64,000 bases of DNA from the NCBI RefSeq assembly GCF_000149955.1, contig NC_030986.1, forward strand, positions 2,301,886-2,365,885. The letters run 5' to 3'. The stretch is from Fusarium oxysporum f. sp. lycopersici 4287 (lineage: Eukaryota > Ascomycota > Sordariomycetes > Hypocreales > Nectriaceae). Below are positions 31,232 to 44,400 of this stretch, in pieces. Every line of letters begins with the position of its first letter. The stretch's first letter is position 1. The notes below the pieces were generated by a model. The model saw only the letters and a list, made by a program, of their open reading frames with translations, ran no database searches and was not told where the DNA came from. Both the position numbers and the translations under genes were made by a program.

Positions 31232-33385
31232 ATGGGTAAGAAAGCAAAGAGAAAAGCTGCCAAACTCGTCAACAAAGCCCTTACAGCCCTAGGATCTGAC
31301 CCAATCCCCGATCCCATCGACAAGGTCTCTTCAAGCGACAATCAAGATGAGGCCCAAACGCCCGACAAGTTCGACCAAGGTGTTTCTGTCACGACGGCCA
31401 TTGCGACTCTCGAGAAGGATGCTTCAACACAAAGCGACGGCAGCCTGAAGCGTTCAAATCCCCATGACGCAGACGACGGCGGAGAGTGGCAGGTCGTTTC
31501 ACGGGCTTCAAAGAAGCTTAAGAAGGTCCCTAAACCTGGCAAGAATTATCCCACCATTGCATTCTCGCCTAATGCGCGACTGCAATCCAAGATCAATATT
31601 TCCCAAATGCGAGACCTGGTTACATATATCTTTGCCGACGGAGCTGGTCCTCAATGGATCGGCATTACCCATCGCCCAGCGTTCCGAAAGATTGTGGCTA
31701 TAATGATACCCGGTATTGAGGAGGCTATGTTCAAGCACGACGTTGACTTCGATACATACAACAATGCTGATAAGGAGGAAAACGCTGTTGCGGCGTCGCC
31801 GGACGACTATTATCCCCGACCACTGAAGAGAGAGCGCCTACCCGAGGCTCTGCAACCATTCGCGGACATGTTCACGCATCTATGGCCCGTCAAGACACCA
31901 GGTGATGATAGACACGGAAAGATGCATTCGCCCATGGCCGCTTTCCTAACAACCCCCACCCCGAAGGAAAAGAATGGGACAAAGAAGGGCATCAAACCAG
32001 CACATGAGCCTTCGGGATGGAAGAACGAGAGAGCACGCATCACTGAATTCCTTTGTACAGTCGATGATCTGACTGACAACGGCTACTTGGTTCACCCAGC
32101 TATGCTGGAAGGTGCTGCCAAAGACCAGTTCGTTCTCCCCGAAGGATGGGTCATCACCCATGTGAAAAGCCTTGAAGAAGGTCAAGTTCCAGAAGACGAA
32201 ATTGAAAAGGGCAGCATCACAGAAGGACGAAATGTTCTGGCCCTGGATTGTGAAATGTGTATGACTGGAGAGAACGAGTTCTCTCTGACGAGAATCAGCA
32301 TAGTCGACTGGTTCGGCAACGTTGTACTCGATGAACTTGTCAAGCCTGATAAGCCTATTATCGACTACGTCACCCAATTTTCTGGCATCACAGAAGAGAT
32401 GCTTGCACCTGTAACAACTACATTACATGACATCCAGCAGAAGCTACTTGAACTGCTGACCCCTCGCACAGTCTTGATAGGACACTCTTTAGAGTCAGAT
32501 ACCAAGGCTCTCCGCATCTCTCACCCTTTTATCATCGACACATCCATCATTTATCCGCATCCTCGCGGTCCTCCTCTCAAATCGTCTCTAAAATGGCTGG
32601 CGCAAAAATATCTGTCAAAGGAGATTCAAAAAGTCGGCGCAAATGGCCGCGACAGCATCGAAGACTCTAAGACCTGCCTCGATCTTGTCAAACAAAAATG
32701 TGAAAAGGGCAAGGCCTGGGGAACATCTGACTCACAGGGAGAGAACTTGTTCCGCCGACTAGCGCGAGCTGGAACTGCATACAAGGCCCAGGGGGGAACC
32801 GCAGGTGGCGCTGAGGTCGGCAAGACGAGCGCAGCTGTTGACTGGGGCGATCCCTCCAAGGGGGCTGGAGCCGGCGCAACACATCAGCTCGGCTGTAAGA
32901 ACGACGAGGATGTAACTAACAACGTAATTCGTGCTGTGCAGGGAGACCCGGATGGCCTCGAAATCCGCGGCGGCGGAGTTGACTTTGTCTGGGCGAGAAT
33001 GCGAGAGCTTGAGGCCCTTCAAGGCTGGTGGAACCGTAACCGTGTCGACAACACAAACAGCGACGGTGGTCCTCCACAAGACTCTGAGGCCATCCCATCC
33101 GACAAGTCAGAGCTCGAGCAGGCCCTCGTACGCCTTACAGAGCGTCTCACACGCATCTATGATGCCTTGCCGCCCTGCACAGCCTTCATGTTGTACAGCG
33201 GTTCGGGCGACCCGCGCGAGATGTCGCGTCTGCAGAAGGTGCAGGCCCAGTGGCGCAAGGAGTACAACACACCCGGTAAGAACTGGAACGACCTGAGTGT
33301 CAAGTGGACTGATGTCGAGGACCAGGCGCTCAAGGAAGCGGCGCGCAAGGCTCGGTCAGGCATTGGGTTTATCTCGGTGAAGTGA
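31232..33385 (+). CDS. Rex1-like RNA exonuclease (DEDDh family)
   Basis: Predicted 3'-5' exonuclease for trimming 5S rRNA, tRNA or other 3' ends in the nucleus. A single exon of 717 residues, longer than yeast Rex1 (about 550) because of low-complexity N- and C-terminal parts. The N-terminus is highly basic (MGKKAKRKAAKLVNKAL). The exonuclease domain is at about residues 335-490. Motif I is LALDCEM with Asp339 and Glu341; motif II is HSLESD with Asp423. Motif III is expected as H-D-x-x-E-D but here reads RDSIED, so the general-base His is Arg473 (codon CGC at 32648-32650); Asp478 is present. Either the enzyme is inactive or altered, or the base is a sequence error. The rest of the frame is intact. 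Confidence 0.87.
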   Translation: MGKKAKRKAAKLVNKALTALGSDPIPDPIDKVSSSDNQDEAQTPDKFDQGVSVTTAIATLEKDASTQSDGSLKRSNPHDADDGGEWQVVSRASKKLKKVPKPGKNYPTIAFSPNARLQSKINISQMRDLVTYIFADGAGPQWIGITHRPAFRKIVAIMIPGIEEAMFKHDVDFDTYNNADKEENAVAASPDDYYPRPLKRERLPEALQPFADMFTHLWPVKTPGDDRHGKMHSPMAAFLTTPTPKEKNGTKKGIKPAHEPSGWKNERARITEFLCTVDDLTDNGYLVHPAMLEGAAKDQFVLPEGWVITHVKSLEEGQVPEDEIEKGSITEGRNVLALDCEMCMTGENEFSLTRISIVDWFGNVVLDELVKPDKPIIDYVTQFSGITEEMLAPVTTTLHDIQQKLLELLTPRTVLIGHSLESDTKALRISHPFIIDTSIIYPHPRGPPLKSSLKWLAQKYLSKEIQKVGANGRDSIEDSKTCLDLVKQKCEKGKAWGTSDSQGENLFRRLARAGTAYKAQGGTAGGAEVGKTSAAVDWGDPSKGAGAGATHQLGCKNDEDVTNNVIRAVQGDPDGLEIRGGGVDFVWARMRELEALQGWWNRNRVDNTNSDGGPPQDSEAIPSDKSELEQALVRLTERLTRIYDALPPCTAFMLYSGSGDPREMSRLQKVQAQWRKEYNTPGKNWNDLSVKWTDVEDQALKEAARKARSGIGFISVK

Positions 33386-34222
33386 AATACCAAAGGGACA
33401 CGAAGGTATCAGATAACAAAGGATACTGTTGCAACTGAAGACGAAATGCCAGATGCGTAGCAAATGCATATCTTGCTGAGGGACTATTTATCGTATTACA
33501 AAAAGACTACTTGCATGTAAACAGACCATCGTCTGTTAAAACGTGCACAAATAAACGAGATCAAGTACAATGATCATTACAACTTCTCATTAGAATTGTG
33601 CCTAGTAAATCCTGGTTCTTCATCGTCCCAGGATGGTGAGTCATACTCAGAACCTTTGACAGGATATCCCTCCAAAATTATATAACTACACTTTCATTCC
33701 CACAAAACCTACTACATAAAAAACAATAGACATGTTGGGGCTTTGATGACCCCTTGTGTAAATCCCCCTCCCTGAACCAGCTTTTTGTTACGCCAACGCT
33801 AGTATGGACATTCTCAAAAAGAACATATCCCTAAACACAAAGAAAATTGACTCAAGGCAGTCAGGCTCAAGTAATGAAATTTTGCCATAAAAAGACCCGT
33901 ATGTAACGCCTTCTCGTTCACTTGTACTTTCAGAGCTCGAGTTCCTTCGTGAGAACCTGCGGCTGCGACTGAATTGTGTTCAATTCATAACCAAAAATGA
34001 GGGAAGGTGAGCATGTGTGCTCATGTGCAAGGACCTTGGGGACCTTGGTCTATAAATCGTGTACATGGTTTTGGCCCTTTAGGCAACCAAACAAAAAAGA
34101 AACTAGTATTAGGTTGAAACCCGAGAAGGGTGTAGTGACTGATCATATCGACGAGTATGTTATGGTAAGCAAAATAGAAGAGTGGCCAATAGACCTCCTA
34201 CTTGGCTATAACAGCAGAAGTA
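33386..34222. other. Intergenic, convergent 3' ends
   Basis: 837 bases between the stop codons of the exonuclease gene (plus) and the TRP-like gene (minus). It should contain both 3' UTRs. AT-rich, no gene seen. Confidence 0.5.
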
Positions 34223-37200
34223 TCAAGTGCGAGGTCTGGCAGGAGGATCTTCGACAAGCTCGGCGGAGCTGCCGAGCAGATCCACGTCACGGTGCAACGG
34301 GTCAACTCGGCTGACACCATGTTGTGACACCATGCCAAAGCTGGCCGGCCGCTCATCAACTGAAGGGCCGAAGTCGATGTTGGTGAACTCGCCGGGGAAC
34401 TCCATGGACGAATTGGACGACAATCGCTTCTGGGAGTTGGTTCGCTCAAACGGTAGCCGCGATGACGCTGATAGTGTAGCTCGGTGGTGACTTGAAGTGT
34501 GGCTAACAGCATCGGGTTCTCCTCGCCACTGGGATTCAAAGGATATCGTTGAGCCTGGCATATTCATGAGGGTAAGAGATGGTGCTCGGCTGTGATCACT
34601 GCCTCCAAAGTGGCCAGAAGCACGCTTGGAGCTCTTCCGAGGAATCTCTGGGGCATCGTCATCCTCAGCTTCGCGCAGTGCGATATGAGGCGCCTTGGAC
34701 AAAGACTTGCTTGGCTCTCGAGGGAAACTCTCGCTGCCGGCACTGAAAGTACGTCGGGGTCGCTCCAGCACAGGACTCTCCGGCTCAGAGTCTTGAGGAT
34801 CACCGTTGTCATCTAGTAGAGCACTTTGAGGTTGACGTCCGGGAGACCGCCTTGGTCGAGGCTCGTCTTCATCATCTGAGTCAATTGGACCGTTCCGTAG
34901 TACGCCCATAGCCACTGGGATACCCTCAGGGGGCGACTCTCCACCATTCCTAGCCATCATGGCTGGAGGCATCCGTGAGCTCCTCACAACCTCGAAACCC
35001 TTGCCCTTCTCTTTTGTCTTTCCACCGAATAGATTCCGGAACCAGCCCGAGGCAGTAGCCACAGGACCAGTTGGATCGGCGGGACCAGTTCCAAGTTTCC
35101 GGCCCGGGCCGTCCGAGTTCAAGGCGGGTCCACGAACCCCGTAGTAAAAGTCAACCTCGCGAGTGGCATAATCGGGTCGGTTCGGAGGTATACTGGCTTG
35201 AGAGTATCCAGCGGGAGGGGGCGCTGGTGTTGCTCCTCGAGAAATATCCGCACCCATATCTGCAGGATCACCTAGACCTCCAGCTGGGTTAGCGCCCTTA
35301 ACATCTGCTGCGTTAGAGCCACCAGGTCCTTCGGAGTGGATGGACTCGTTCATCGTCTGTCGTCTTCGAGGAGGTCGATAGTAGGGATCGGCAGCATCTA
35401 TTGATTGTGTAGGATGATGGCGGGCAGCGCTGGGGGAGGGCAGGAATGAAAATGTACTCCTCTCCCCAGGGGTGTTGGGCATGTATGAGCTGCTGCTATC
35501 CACGTTCTGCGGCATGCCAGAATAAACATCGATGCTATCGAGCGCCGAGCTGCTCCTATGCCGAGGGTTCATGAGTCCACCGAGACTAGCACCAGACTCG
35601 CTTCGAACCCTTCCGCTTGGCATGGCATATCCTGACTTCCCGCTATCGTCCACGTCCAACATTGCTGCTGTCGACAACTGGCTTGCTCGGGATGGACCAG
35701 TGTTACGTTGCTGTGTGTTGCGGCGAGACAGCTGTCGCATACCAAAGATCTTTGTGAGTCCACCACGGGTCAGACCTCGAGCGTCGTCTCCGCCAGCTCC
35801 AAGCATGCGAGCCGCGACCTCGATAATGGTCTGCAGGGCGTTGAGGAAGAAACCAAATATCAAAGCCGCACCGTGGATTCCTAAGATGATGTAACCAATC
35901 CAACCCTTGTCGCCCTCAGAAACATCAAGAGTAGGCACGAATGCTACCATTAGTAAGATAGAAATTAGACGAAGTGCTCCAAAAAGTGTATGATAAGCAT
36001 TCATCGCTGTTGAACGCTGGAACGGTCGGAAGGCATGGATGGTAAGGATATGAATCACTTCGCAAATGGCGAGCAGTACCACCTGAGCGATACCACTAGG
36101 CTGCACGGCACCGACAGTGATACCCCGGAGGAATGTTAGGAAGACGGGAATGAGAGCGAACCCAGCAGCCTCGTCGGAGTATGTATTGTACAGAGGGCCG
36201 TATAAAAGAACAGTCGGCAAATCATCGTAGAGGACGGACTTTGGCCTCGTTCTGATTATGAGGTAAAAGAGGTATGCCGCGAAGATTATGAGGAAAACCA
36301 AGGTAACGACGGCGAGAGCAATCGTATAGGTCGGAGAATCGCCAGCAGTGACGAGCTGAAAGCACGACAGGGCGATGATCGGGAATAAGAAATAGTTGAA
36401 GACAATGCGGACGGCGTTGCCAACGGAAAAGGGGACGTTCTTTGAACGCAGATCTTCCTCCGGGGTGTTGTTGATCTTTCGGAATAACCACTGCACTGCA
36501 AATGCGCCCTGAACTAGAGCGGTAACAGAAGCAATGCACACACATAGCCAAACCATCATACCGGCCCAGATATCTCTACTCTCAGCCATGCCAACCAATT
36601 GACCAAGCTCTTGAAGTCCGTAAGTGGCATTGGTGACATAAATACCATCGACAACGCTCTGCCATGATGGGGCATCGGCGACAAAGCTCTCGTTGAACAT
36701 TAGAGTCGACCAGGCCATCTGGCTGACAATGGGTTGATAGAAGCCGGGATAGTCAAGAGTGAGGCCACCGCTTAGCGCGATAAATTGGATATACTGAAGG
36801 CAATCTCCAAAGCCCGGCGTGACAAGACGGAGCAGATCAACATCTCGACCATAATTGGAAGTCCAGTGGAAGATATCAGATGAGCCCCAGGGACTAAAGA
36901 TGGCTGAGAACACGACTGCAAAACCTGTAAAAAGGAGCACTATCATGGGTAAAAACTTGAGTAGCCACGAGAGACCTCCCAGATCCGGAGTCACCGCCAT
37001 GGAAACACAGCCAATCTGAGGAGCATCGCGAGTCCCATCAATAATCGACATACTAGGTGCTAGGGACGCAAACGCATATGTTGAGTAGGCGTCCCATGTG
37101 ATGTTAATAGAAGGTAACTTGTATGCATCACTATAAATTTATGGTCAGTACATCTGTCTTGACTTCAATTCATGAGTAGTTTATGGACAAGGACGTACCT

Positions 37201-37720
37201 ATAATCGACTTCTCCGAAGTAAGGTCCAAGCGGGCAAGATCCGTTTACCAATGAAGTGTTACAGAAATTAAATTTGTCGTTGTTGTACGGAACATATGTC
37301 AAGAAGTGAACCTTGGGGAAGTAAGTCGTAGCAGTGTTGTAGCCATCCTTCTTCTGGGGAGTTTCGGCGATTTTGCCCATTGATATCGCTGGCATCCTTC
37401 CAAGAAGGGTCATCGGGCGGTGGCAGCGCGCTGGTCGTTCGGGCACCCGTGACGTTTCCCCAAACAATAACTCGAAGGTTGTGTTTCTCGTTCTCGGTAT
37501 CGAAGACGGCATCGGCGTATAAGGGAACCCATTGCAGCCTCGTCGGTTCGTGCAAGCGGTAGGCATCGCTGAGGCAGTTTGTGAAAGGGATCCTCACGGC
37601 ATGAGCAGGCGATATGGCGTGCATTGCAATGAGAAGAGCGACGAGTAGACTTTTCGACAACCGGGATATCGTGCTATATCGAGGGAGCCACGCCCTTTGT
37701 CGAGGGACAGCTTGTGTCAT
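34223..37720 (-). CDS. TRP-like/Flc-type integral membrane protein
   Basis: Fungal polycystin-like protein with an ML-like lumenal domain; relatives (yeast Flc1-3, S. pombe Pkd2) act in FAD or calcium handling and wall integrity. ATG at 37720 gives a signal peptide of about 41 residues ending SPAHA. The ML-like domain then starts at VRIPFTNCLSDAYRL. A 68-nt intron (37198-37131, GTACGT...TATAG) joins GEVDYS to DAYKLPSINITW. About nine membrane helices follow between about 36960 and 35840, then a roughly 500-residue disordered, Ser/Arg/Pro-rich cytosolic tail. Inside exon 1 the frame changes by one base at the CCC run 37376-37378 (GGG on the coding strand), between DPSWKDASDING and KIAETPQKKDGYN. 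A 58-nt intron with a GTGCCC donor could bridge it but would remove conserved-looking residues. Confidence 0.85.
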
Positions 37721-40700
37721 GGTAGTGGAATAACACTGATTGCGTGAGTGGCCAGAAGAATCTACGGGAGCGAAGGCAGCAGGCGCGGAGCCAGATATCG
37801 GGGATCTCGACGACCGTGCCACATGTCGCCTCCTGGGCAGGTCTTGGATGAGGCCGCGATGGTGTGAGTAAGGGCGGCAATCTTGCGAACAGTCGACAAG
37901 TTGTTGACTGGTCAGACCAAGCTGCATAGCTTCGAGATTAAGACTATCCAAGAAGCTGAAATAACCAAGACTGTTGAAATTTGCCAGTGGAGTCAAACTG
38001 TGAAGGCGAGTAATCGGATCCGGGAGGTTCGTGGTGGCTCAGACGAAGATCATCTTGGGTGTCGAGAAGAGTAAGCCGACAGAAGGTTAGAAGACCGACC
38101 TGCAAACGAGCAAACGAACGAAGGAGTGAGCGACGTGATTCTCGAGATGGCAACGGATGTGAGATGATGTTTGTTTAAATGACCACGGATCAAATGCTGA
38201 TTGCTACTAGAGTTATCTACGATGGGTAGACAAAGCTGATGAAGCTACCTGAAATACAGAAATAGGGAAGCGAAGCGAAGCGAAATCGATTGACGGAACG
38301 AGCGAGTGAAGAATTAGGCAGGAAGGAAGAAACCAAAGGGAGGAGGAGGAAAAAAAGGCCCAACAGTAGAGTAGCAAAATGCGTGAGCGAATAGGTAGGT
38401 TCTGCTGTGCGCGCAATGCAATGGTCGTGTGTCGATCGAACCTGACGGATGGATTCTTTTTTTGGGGGGCAGCAAGGGAAAAGAGACGCCCTTGTCCCAG
38501 TCGTTGAAGTGGGAAGAACAATCTAACGGGGGACCCATGGAGAAGTATCAGGTACATGTCAAGTCAGCGCTGGGGATAAAACGCTAGAGGGGCCTGTAAG
38601 ACGCCCCGGGCCAGACGGCAGTGCACCTGAACTAGCTGCTGGCTGTAGGGAGCTGAACTGGATGGACGGGATTCTGCTTCCCGTAGTAAACGAAACCCTG
38701 GCAGGCTTGGTGAGGATTTGCAAGTGTAAGTGGGTTGTTTCCTGGTGAGCATTACGAGCTCTAACTAGGAATTTCTTCAACTGACCCGTATCTCATACTT
38801 CTTGTGTCTCATAATGCACCATGATTTACGCTTAAATCTCCTCTTAATCAGCCCTGGCACGAAGGAGTTCGACACCTGGCCTCGAGTGAGATTTTGTGGA
38901 ATGAATAGGTAGATGGAAGGATTCGGTTTTGGAGCTATCGGCTCTGGTGTCTGCTTCAAAGCTGGGCATTGTGGCTGGGTCCACGCTAAGAACGCATGTC
39001 CTATCTTTATCTCAGGCCATCTCAGGGCTCAAGTCATGGATGCTTATCAGGAGAAGACTTCCATTGATTTGTGCGACCAGTTCAAATTATCATTTAAGAG
39101 ATGCTGCATGTAAGAGGTGATGATTGCTTCCAACCTCTGCAGTTCTTGTCCTACTACATAGAACTGCCTTTCCGTTAGGGATTCCCTTCTCTGAACCTCG
39201 AGTATCTGATACTTGTGTCCTGCAGCTTTCGTAAAACAAATCCCCTCCCATTGGATCCCAATCTGCGCTAGCCTTTGACGTTTAGCGCAAAACGTCATGG
39301 CTTGCGGCTTAGATTGAGCCCGATGATGGAGCTGTCCCTTCTAAAAACGGGCAACGGCCGCTGGACAACACCTACAAATCTTTCCATCATTTGATCGACG
39401 TGTTGCTACCTAGGTTATATATCATGATATTTCGAGTTCAAAGTGGTCTTCTCTCCTCACCAACATACCTAACCAACTCGTTGCCCGCAGTTTCTGAATT
39501 GAATCCGGAGCAAATATGCTAGAATTCCAGATTCCCAACTCATCAATGCAAGGAGGCCATCTTGTCAGCCACAGCCACGATGGAGCGGAACGCAACGTAT
39601 ATCACAGTCACTGAACCTCTCTGGGCTACTTCTCTGAATTTGATGCTTTTCGCATACAACGTTGTATGCAGTGCACATATAAGCTGCTTACTCTTTTACA
39701 TGATACCGCAGGCTCTTAATTGGACGCCATAACACGTTACAACTCACGTCGGACACAGTCTCTTCTTCCCAGCAGCTGAGGTCTCGATATCTGAATGCGG
39801 GATGGGTCTGTGATGAGCTGAGCTGTTAGTCATCACCACATCGAACTACACGTTACAGAACAGAAGGACCCCATTTCATGTCAGTTGCTTCTGCCAACCT
39901 CGACTCACTCTTCGCCCCGTGGAGCACAGCGCAGATACGAGCGGGAGTTGGGTCAGCGTGGGTATTCCCGTTCCCATCTTGACCTTTGCTCTGGCCCTAT
40001 TCGTTGACCATTTTCACGAGAGCCTGTTACAGTAGTGCCAAACTTAACATGTGGACGGACCAACCGAGTGGGCTATTTTCAGCAACATCCTTCCATCCAC
40101 CCATAACAGTGGAATCCATGCGCTCCAGTCTTAATCTTCAGCTCATCTCTACCGTAACCATACGGTTTATACCGGCAGTCTCTTCTATTGTCATCAAGAA
40201 CTCTATGCAGAGGAATAAGCTCGTAAATCAGTAATCCTTCTACATACAGAGATGATCTGTTTTACTAGCCCCAGTGACACAATCCACTTACAACCCTTGT
40301 CCCTCAATTGCTGCCGATTCCTCCGTCAACGTTAAGCGATGATATATACCTTCCCTCTTTGTTGCCTGGAATCTGGTTTTGAGGTCCCCATCAACCTCCA
40401 CTTCGCTTCAAAGGCCCCCCATCCATCGATATACCCGACATCTTCTAGTAAATTCTAAGCCAGCCGCATCATTACCATGTCAATATCTCATGTTTTATCT
40501 CGCCCGTCATTAGAAAATCATTCAAAACGCCATCTCGATGATTTGCCAGCTCATCATTGGGTCATCATAGGGTTCCATCAATGATCTAGACCCCTGAACC
40601 CTCTCCCTCACCCTTCAACTACACCCTCTCGCCAGTAGCACAGTCTCAGTCGCCCACCCAAAAACCATCCAGCCACCATCGGAGCATGAAATATCCTGCT

Positions 40701-41421
40701 CCCCGTTGATGATATTTCCTAGATCCTATTGTCTGATGGTGATGTACAGTGGAGGCCACGCGGCTGACCAACTGGCACATGCAGATCTACATAGCCTATC
40801 TCGCAACTTCTTGGCTCTGTCACCAGACATGTACCAACTTCGATGCCTCACTTACTGACTTACCCTGTGGCCTGGTTGTATTGTAGCACTTGCTAATTTC
40901 AAGATTAATAAGGTAAGCTACAACGGAACATGGAAACGACCAAACACTTTGGCCGCTATGACCGCCTTCTGAGCTAATGTTTCTTGGTCTTATTGGCGTG
41001 CTTTCTATAAACACCTCATCTTGAAGCGGCTTGTGCTTTATGTACCGCCTAGTAAAGAACTCACGTTTCAGGATCAACTAACTAAGGTAGTTGCAGTATG
41101 TAACTGCGGCTCCCAACAGATGCTACTAGCTGCACCAGGGTTCTCTTAGATACAATCACCATCCTCAGGTTCAGCTTACTAGTAAATTCTTAGTGTGATT
41201 TCATTAACTACCTTCTGCAGGCTGACCATCTAGCCCAGCAGCCCAGCAACCCAACATCTCTAGCCTCGTCAATCTAGTCGTTCCGTCGTACAAGCAATCT
41301 CCGCAAGCAAGCGCTCCTCCCTTTCCTCAATTTCCCTATAGTTAACGGTATATGAATGAATGAACACTATGATTGCTTCCTCCCATAGACATTATTGCGC
41401 CCGAGCCCCAAACAAAACACT
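37721..41421. other. Gene-free stretch of 3.7 kb
   Basis: Upstream region of the TRP-like gene and 3' flank of the MutL homologue. The first kilobase probably holds the TRP-like 5' UTR and promoter; short GAAGC repeats occur at about 38270-38285. A minus-strand frame at 39047-39298 (83 codons) has no recognised domain. The remainder is AT-rich with C/T-rich patches and no RNA gene that I can see. Confidence 0.5.
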
Positions 41422-44400
41422 TTACGCCTTCGATTTGCCTTTCACTTCAGATCGAAGTATGTACTCCACCGTGACAGATGGGTTTCCTTTCAGCCACGAC
41501 TCCGTAACTCGCCTCAATCGCCTGTCAACCACTTCAACCTCGTCCATGTTCTTGAACTGCAGGGCCAGGTCTGGCTTCGTAGCTCGACCTGAGTTCGTGA
41601 ACTCAAGAGCAGCAGCTTGTAGCTCGCACATTTGAACCTCGACCTTGACCGAAAGGTTCACTGTGGAATCGTTTTGCGATATTATTTCAAGTGGAAGTTT
41701 TGTCGACGCAATGCGTTTCAATCTCCCTCCGTTTGCATGAATACGCTGTCGCTTCATGAGAAGGCGTCTAGAATCCAATTCTGCGCTTTCTGAAGTTGAA
41801 ACGCTTGAACAGCGTCGCTGTCGCTTGAATGATCTTGAGTAGAATCCCTCATTGTGCTGGTCATGGATATGATCTAGCGGTGCTGGGCTGTATTCACCAG
41901 TAGCTTCTTCGTCCGACCCTGTGGCTTGTGGTGGTGGTGGTGTTCTCTGAAGTAACACTTGTAGAGAGTGCGACCACTGCTTGTTACCTTGGGTTTGACT
42001 TCGTTCAGAATCCCTCATGCCTCCGCAAGAGCTTAGATGATTGTGTGGTACTTGATCGGACAACCAAGATTGCGCATAGGCCTGAGAGGAGAATTCTCCA
42101 GGGCTAGAAGGATGCTAGCCTTCCTGGTCCTCGGAGTTCGCGTGACTGTTGTGCAACATTTCCTTAAGATGTGCGTCCGAGTCGTCACGGCTGTTGCTCA
42201 TCGGTGCATTTCTGCGGTTAAGTAGTCCATTGCCATACCAAACTTGGTCCGACCGACGTCTGCCTTGGGATGCAGTGGGACCACTTCCAAGGAGCAAGCG
42301 GCTTTGTCTCAACTCGTCACCGCTTCGTCTGTTGACTGACGGTACCACACTACCCCGAGAAGACCTCTGGGCTCTGGCCAAGATATTGTTGGTGGATTGT
42401 CGACGAGAATCACGACGAATTGAGTTATGGGCAACAGTAGGGTCTGATGATGGCGGCGTTTGTAAATTTGCCGGCAGTGTTAATTGCAAGTCTGGCATTG
42501 AATTGCGGATTGACTGCTGCCCTAAGAGAGGCCTGAAAGGCTGGCTTGAGAAAGAAGGAGCCTCACGACGTGGAGATGTGCGGGGAGATGGAACGGCATT
42601 GGGCCCAGCAAATGGAAGGTTGAATGAGGACTCGTCATCACTTTCGTCTTCGTAGTCTTCTTCCTCATATTCACGGAACAGGTTGAGGAGTGATTCTGAC
42701 AGTTCCTTCAGTGGAAGGCGTCGATTATGAGAGACACTCGTCAGATAGCTCCTTGTATGAGGTATTTCGGGCGTGGCAGTCTCATCTGTTGCGATTTGGA
42801 TCGGCTCATCCCTTGATGAGCGAAAATAGTCATCGATGTTGCCGAAACGACGGTTTAGAGTCAATCCTCGACGTCGAGAGTTTGATTGCAATTCATCTCG
42901 GACAGGAGGAGTGGCAGCTCGTCGAGGTGTAACATGCACAGGAATTAGTCCTTCTTTGCCGTCCAGGTCGGTCGAAGCGGTTTCCCTCCGTGAAAGATTG
43001 ACTGTTAATCGTGTCCTCATCATCTCCTGAACTGGTTGGGCTTTCTTAGGACCCCTCGTCTCGTCCAGGTTTCCAGATCGTGAGCTTTTCTTGGGCGAAG
43101 TGGGAACAGTGAAAGCAGCGGGAGAAGCCCTTTCGCCACTTCCAAATACGCCAGTACCACCAAGAACTCTCTCAGGCTTATCGTTAAGAGAACCGACAAG
43201 TTCTTGGTCGGTCAACAAGAGTTCCTTTTCCATACTATCAAGACGTGCTCCATCTCTTCGTCTTGGCTCAACCGTCTTCGAAGCCCATGGCAGAAGTGAT
43301 AGGCTATTCTCCAGCGCCACCAACTTGTGTTGAAGTTCTTTGTCACCCAAAATTATTTTGGTGTAAACGGAATCACAGAGATTCTGGAAGCAACTTAGGA
43401 CGGCTGGTTCATCCACGAAAAGAAGTTCATCTTTCGAAGGCGTCACATTGGGGTCGTATGATCCAGGTGAACACTGAATGCTAAGTTGCATAAATGCATT
43501 GGAGGGTGCTCGCGAGTTCTCGGGTGAGTTTAGGACTGCGGAAATACTCGATCTGAAAATAGAAACTAGCTTCTTTCCCGTGCTTTTGGACGATGAAATG
43601 GGTCGTGAGTCGACCGAGATGAAAGCTCCCTTCCCCTTGATGATATTGGCATCAGAGTCAGGCTTGGGTAAGGAGGCTACAATTTTCAAATTTTTCGACT
43701 GTACTTCGGTTGAAGTTGCTCCAGCGCGAGAGTCCGATGACACTGCCACGAGCTGAGTAGTAAGAGCGTGACCAAACACTTGTGTGATTGCCTCTCGCGT
43801 GCTTGGTGCTGAGCATGGTGTGTAAACCCACGGCTGGATTGAGCTACCAGGCACTTTGAATGAGAGTCTGATGTGTGGAAGTGCGATCGCATAACGCTCT
43901 AGGAGTCGTCTGATATCTGCCAGGGTCTTTCGGCTCACTTTGATAGCATTTTGTTTCCGAACAGGAAGGTTCTGAAACAAATTCAAAGCTTGGACAGTTG
44001 TTCCGACAGGAGCGGAAACAGGCTGTTGTCTGCTAATTCCGCCTGATTTTGTGTTTAAGAGAAGTAGTGATGCAATGGGATCCTGAGCTGTTCGAGTTGT
44101 GATTTTGATTGTAGCCAGATAATTGGCACTAGCAAGAGCCTCGCCACGAAAACCAAGTGTCTTGCCGCCTTTCAAATGAAGTTCGTCGAAGTTTCGGAGC
44201 TTACTCGTATGAGACCGACGCCCCAATGACTTGTAGTCGTCCACCTGTATCCCACAACCATTGTCTCGGACTTGGACTTTGTCGACGGTGTTGGGAGCAA
44301 CCGTGATTTCGATAGATGTAGCACCCGCGTCAATACTATTATCAACAAGCTCCTTGACCATTGAGAGAGGGTCTGGAAGCGAAGACGAGGACCGTAGGAG

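Noticed and set aside
39047..39298. 83-codon minus-strand frame
   Set aside because: No recognised family, no clear promoter, isolated in AT-rich intergenic DNA.
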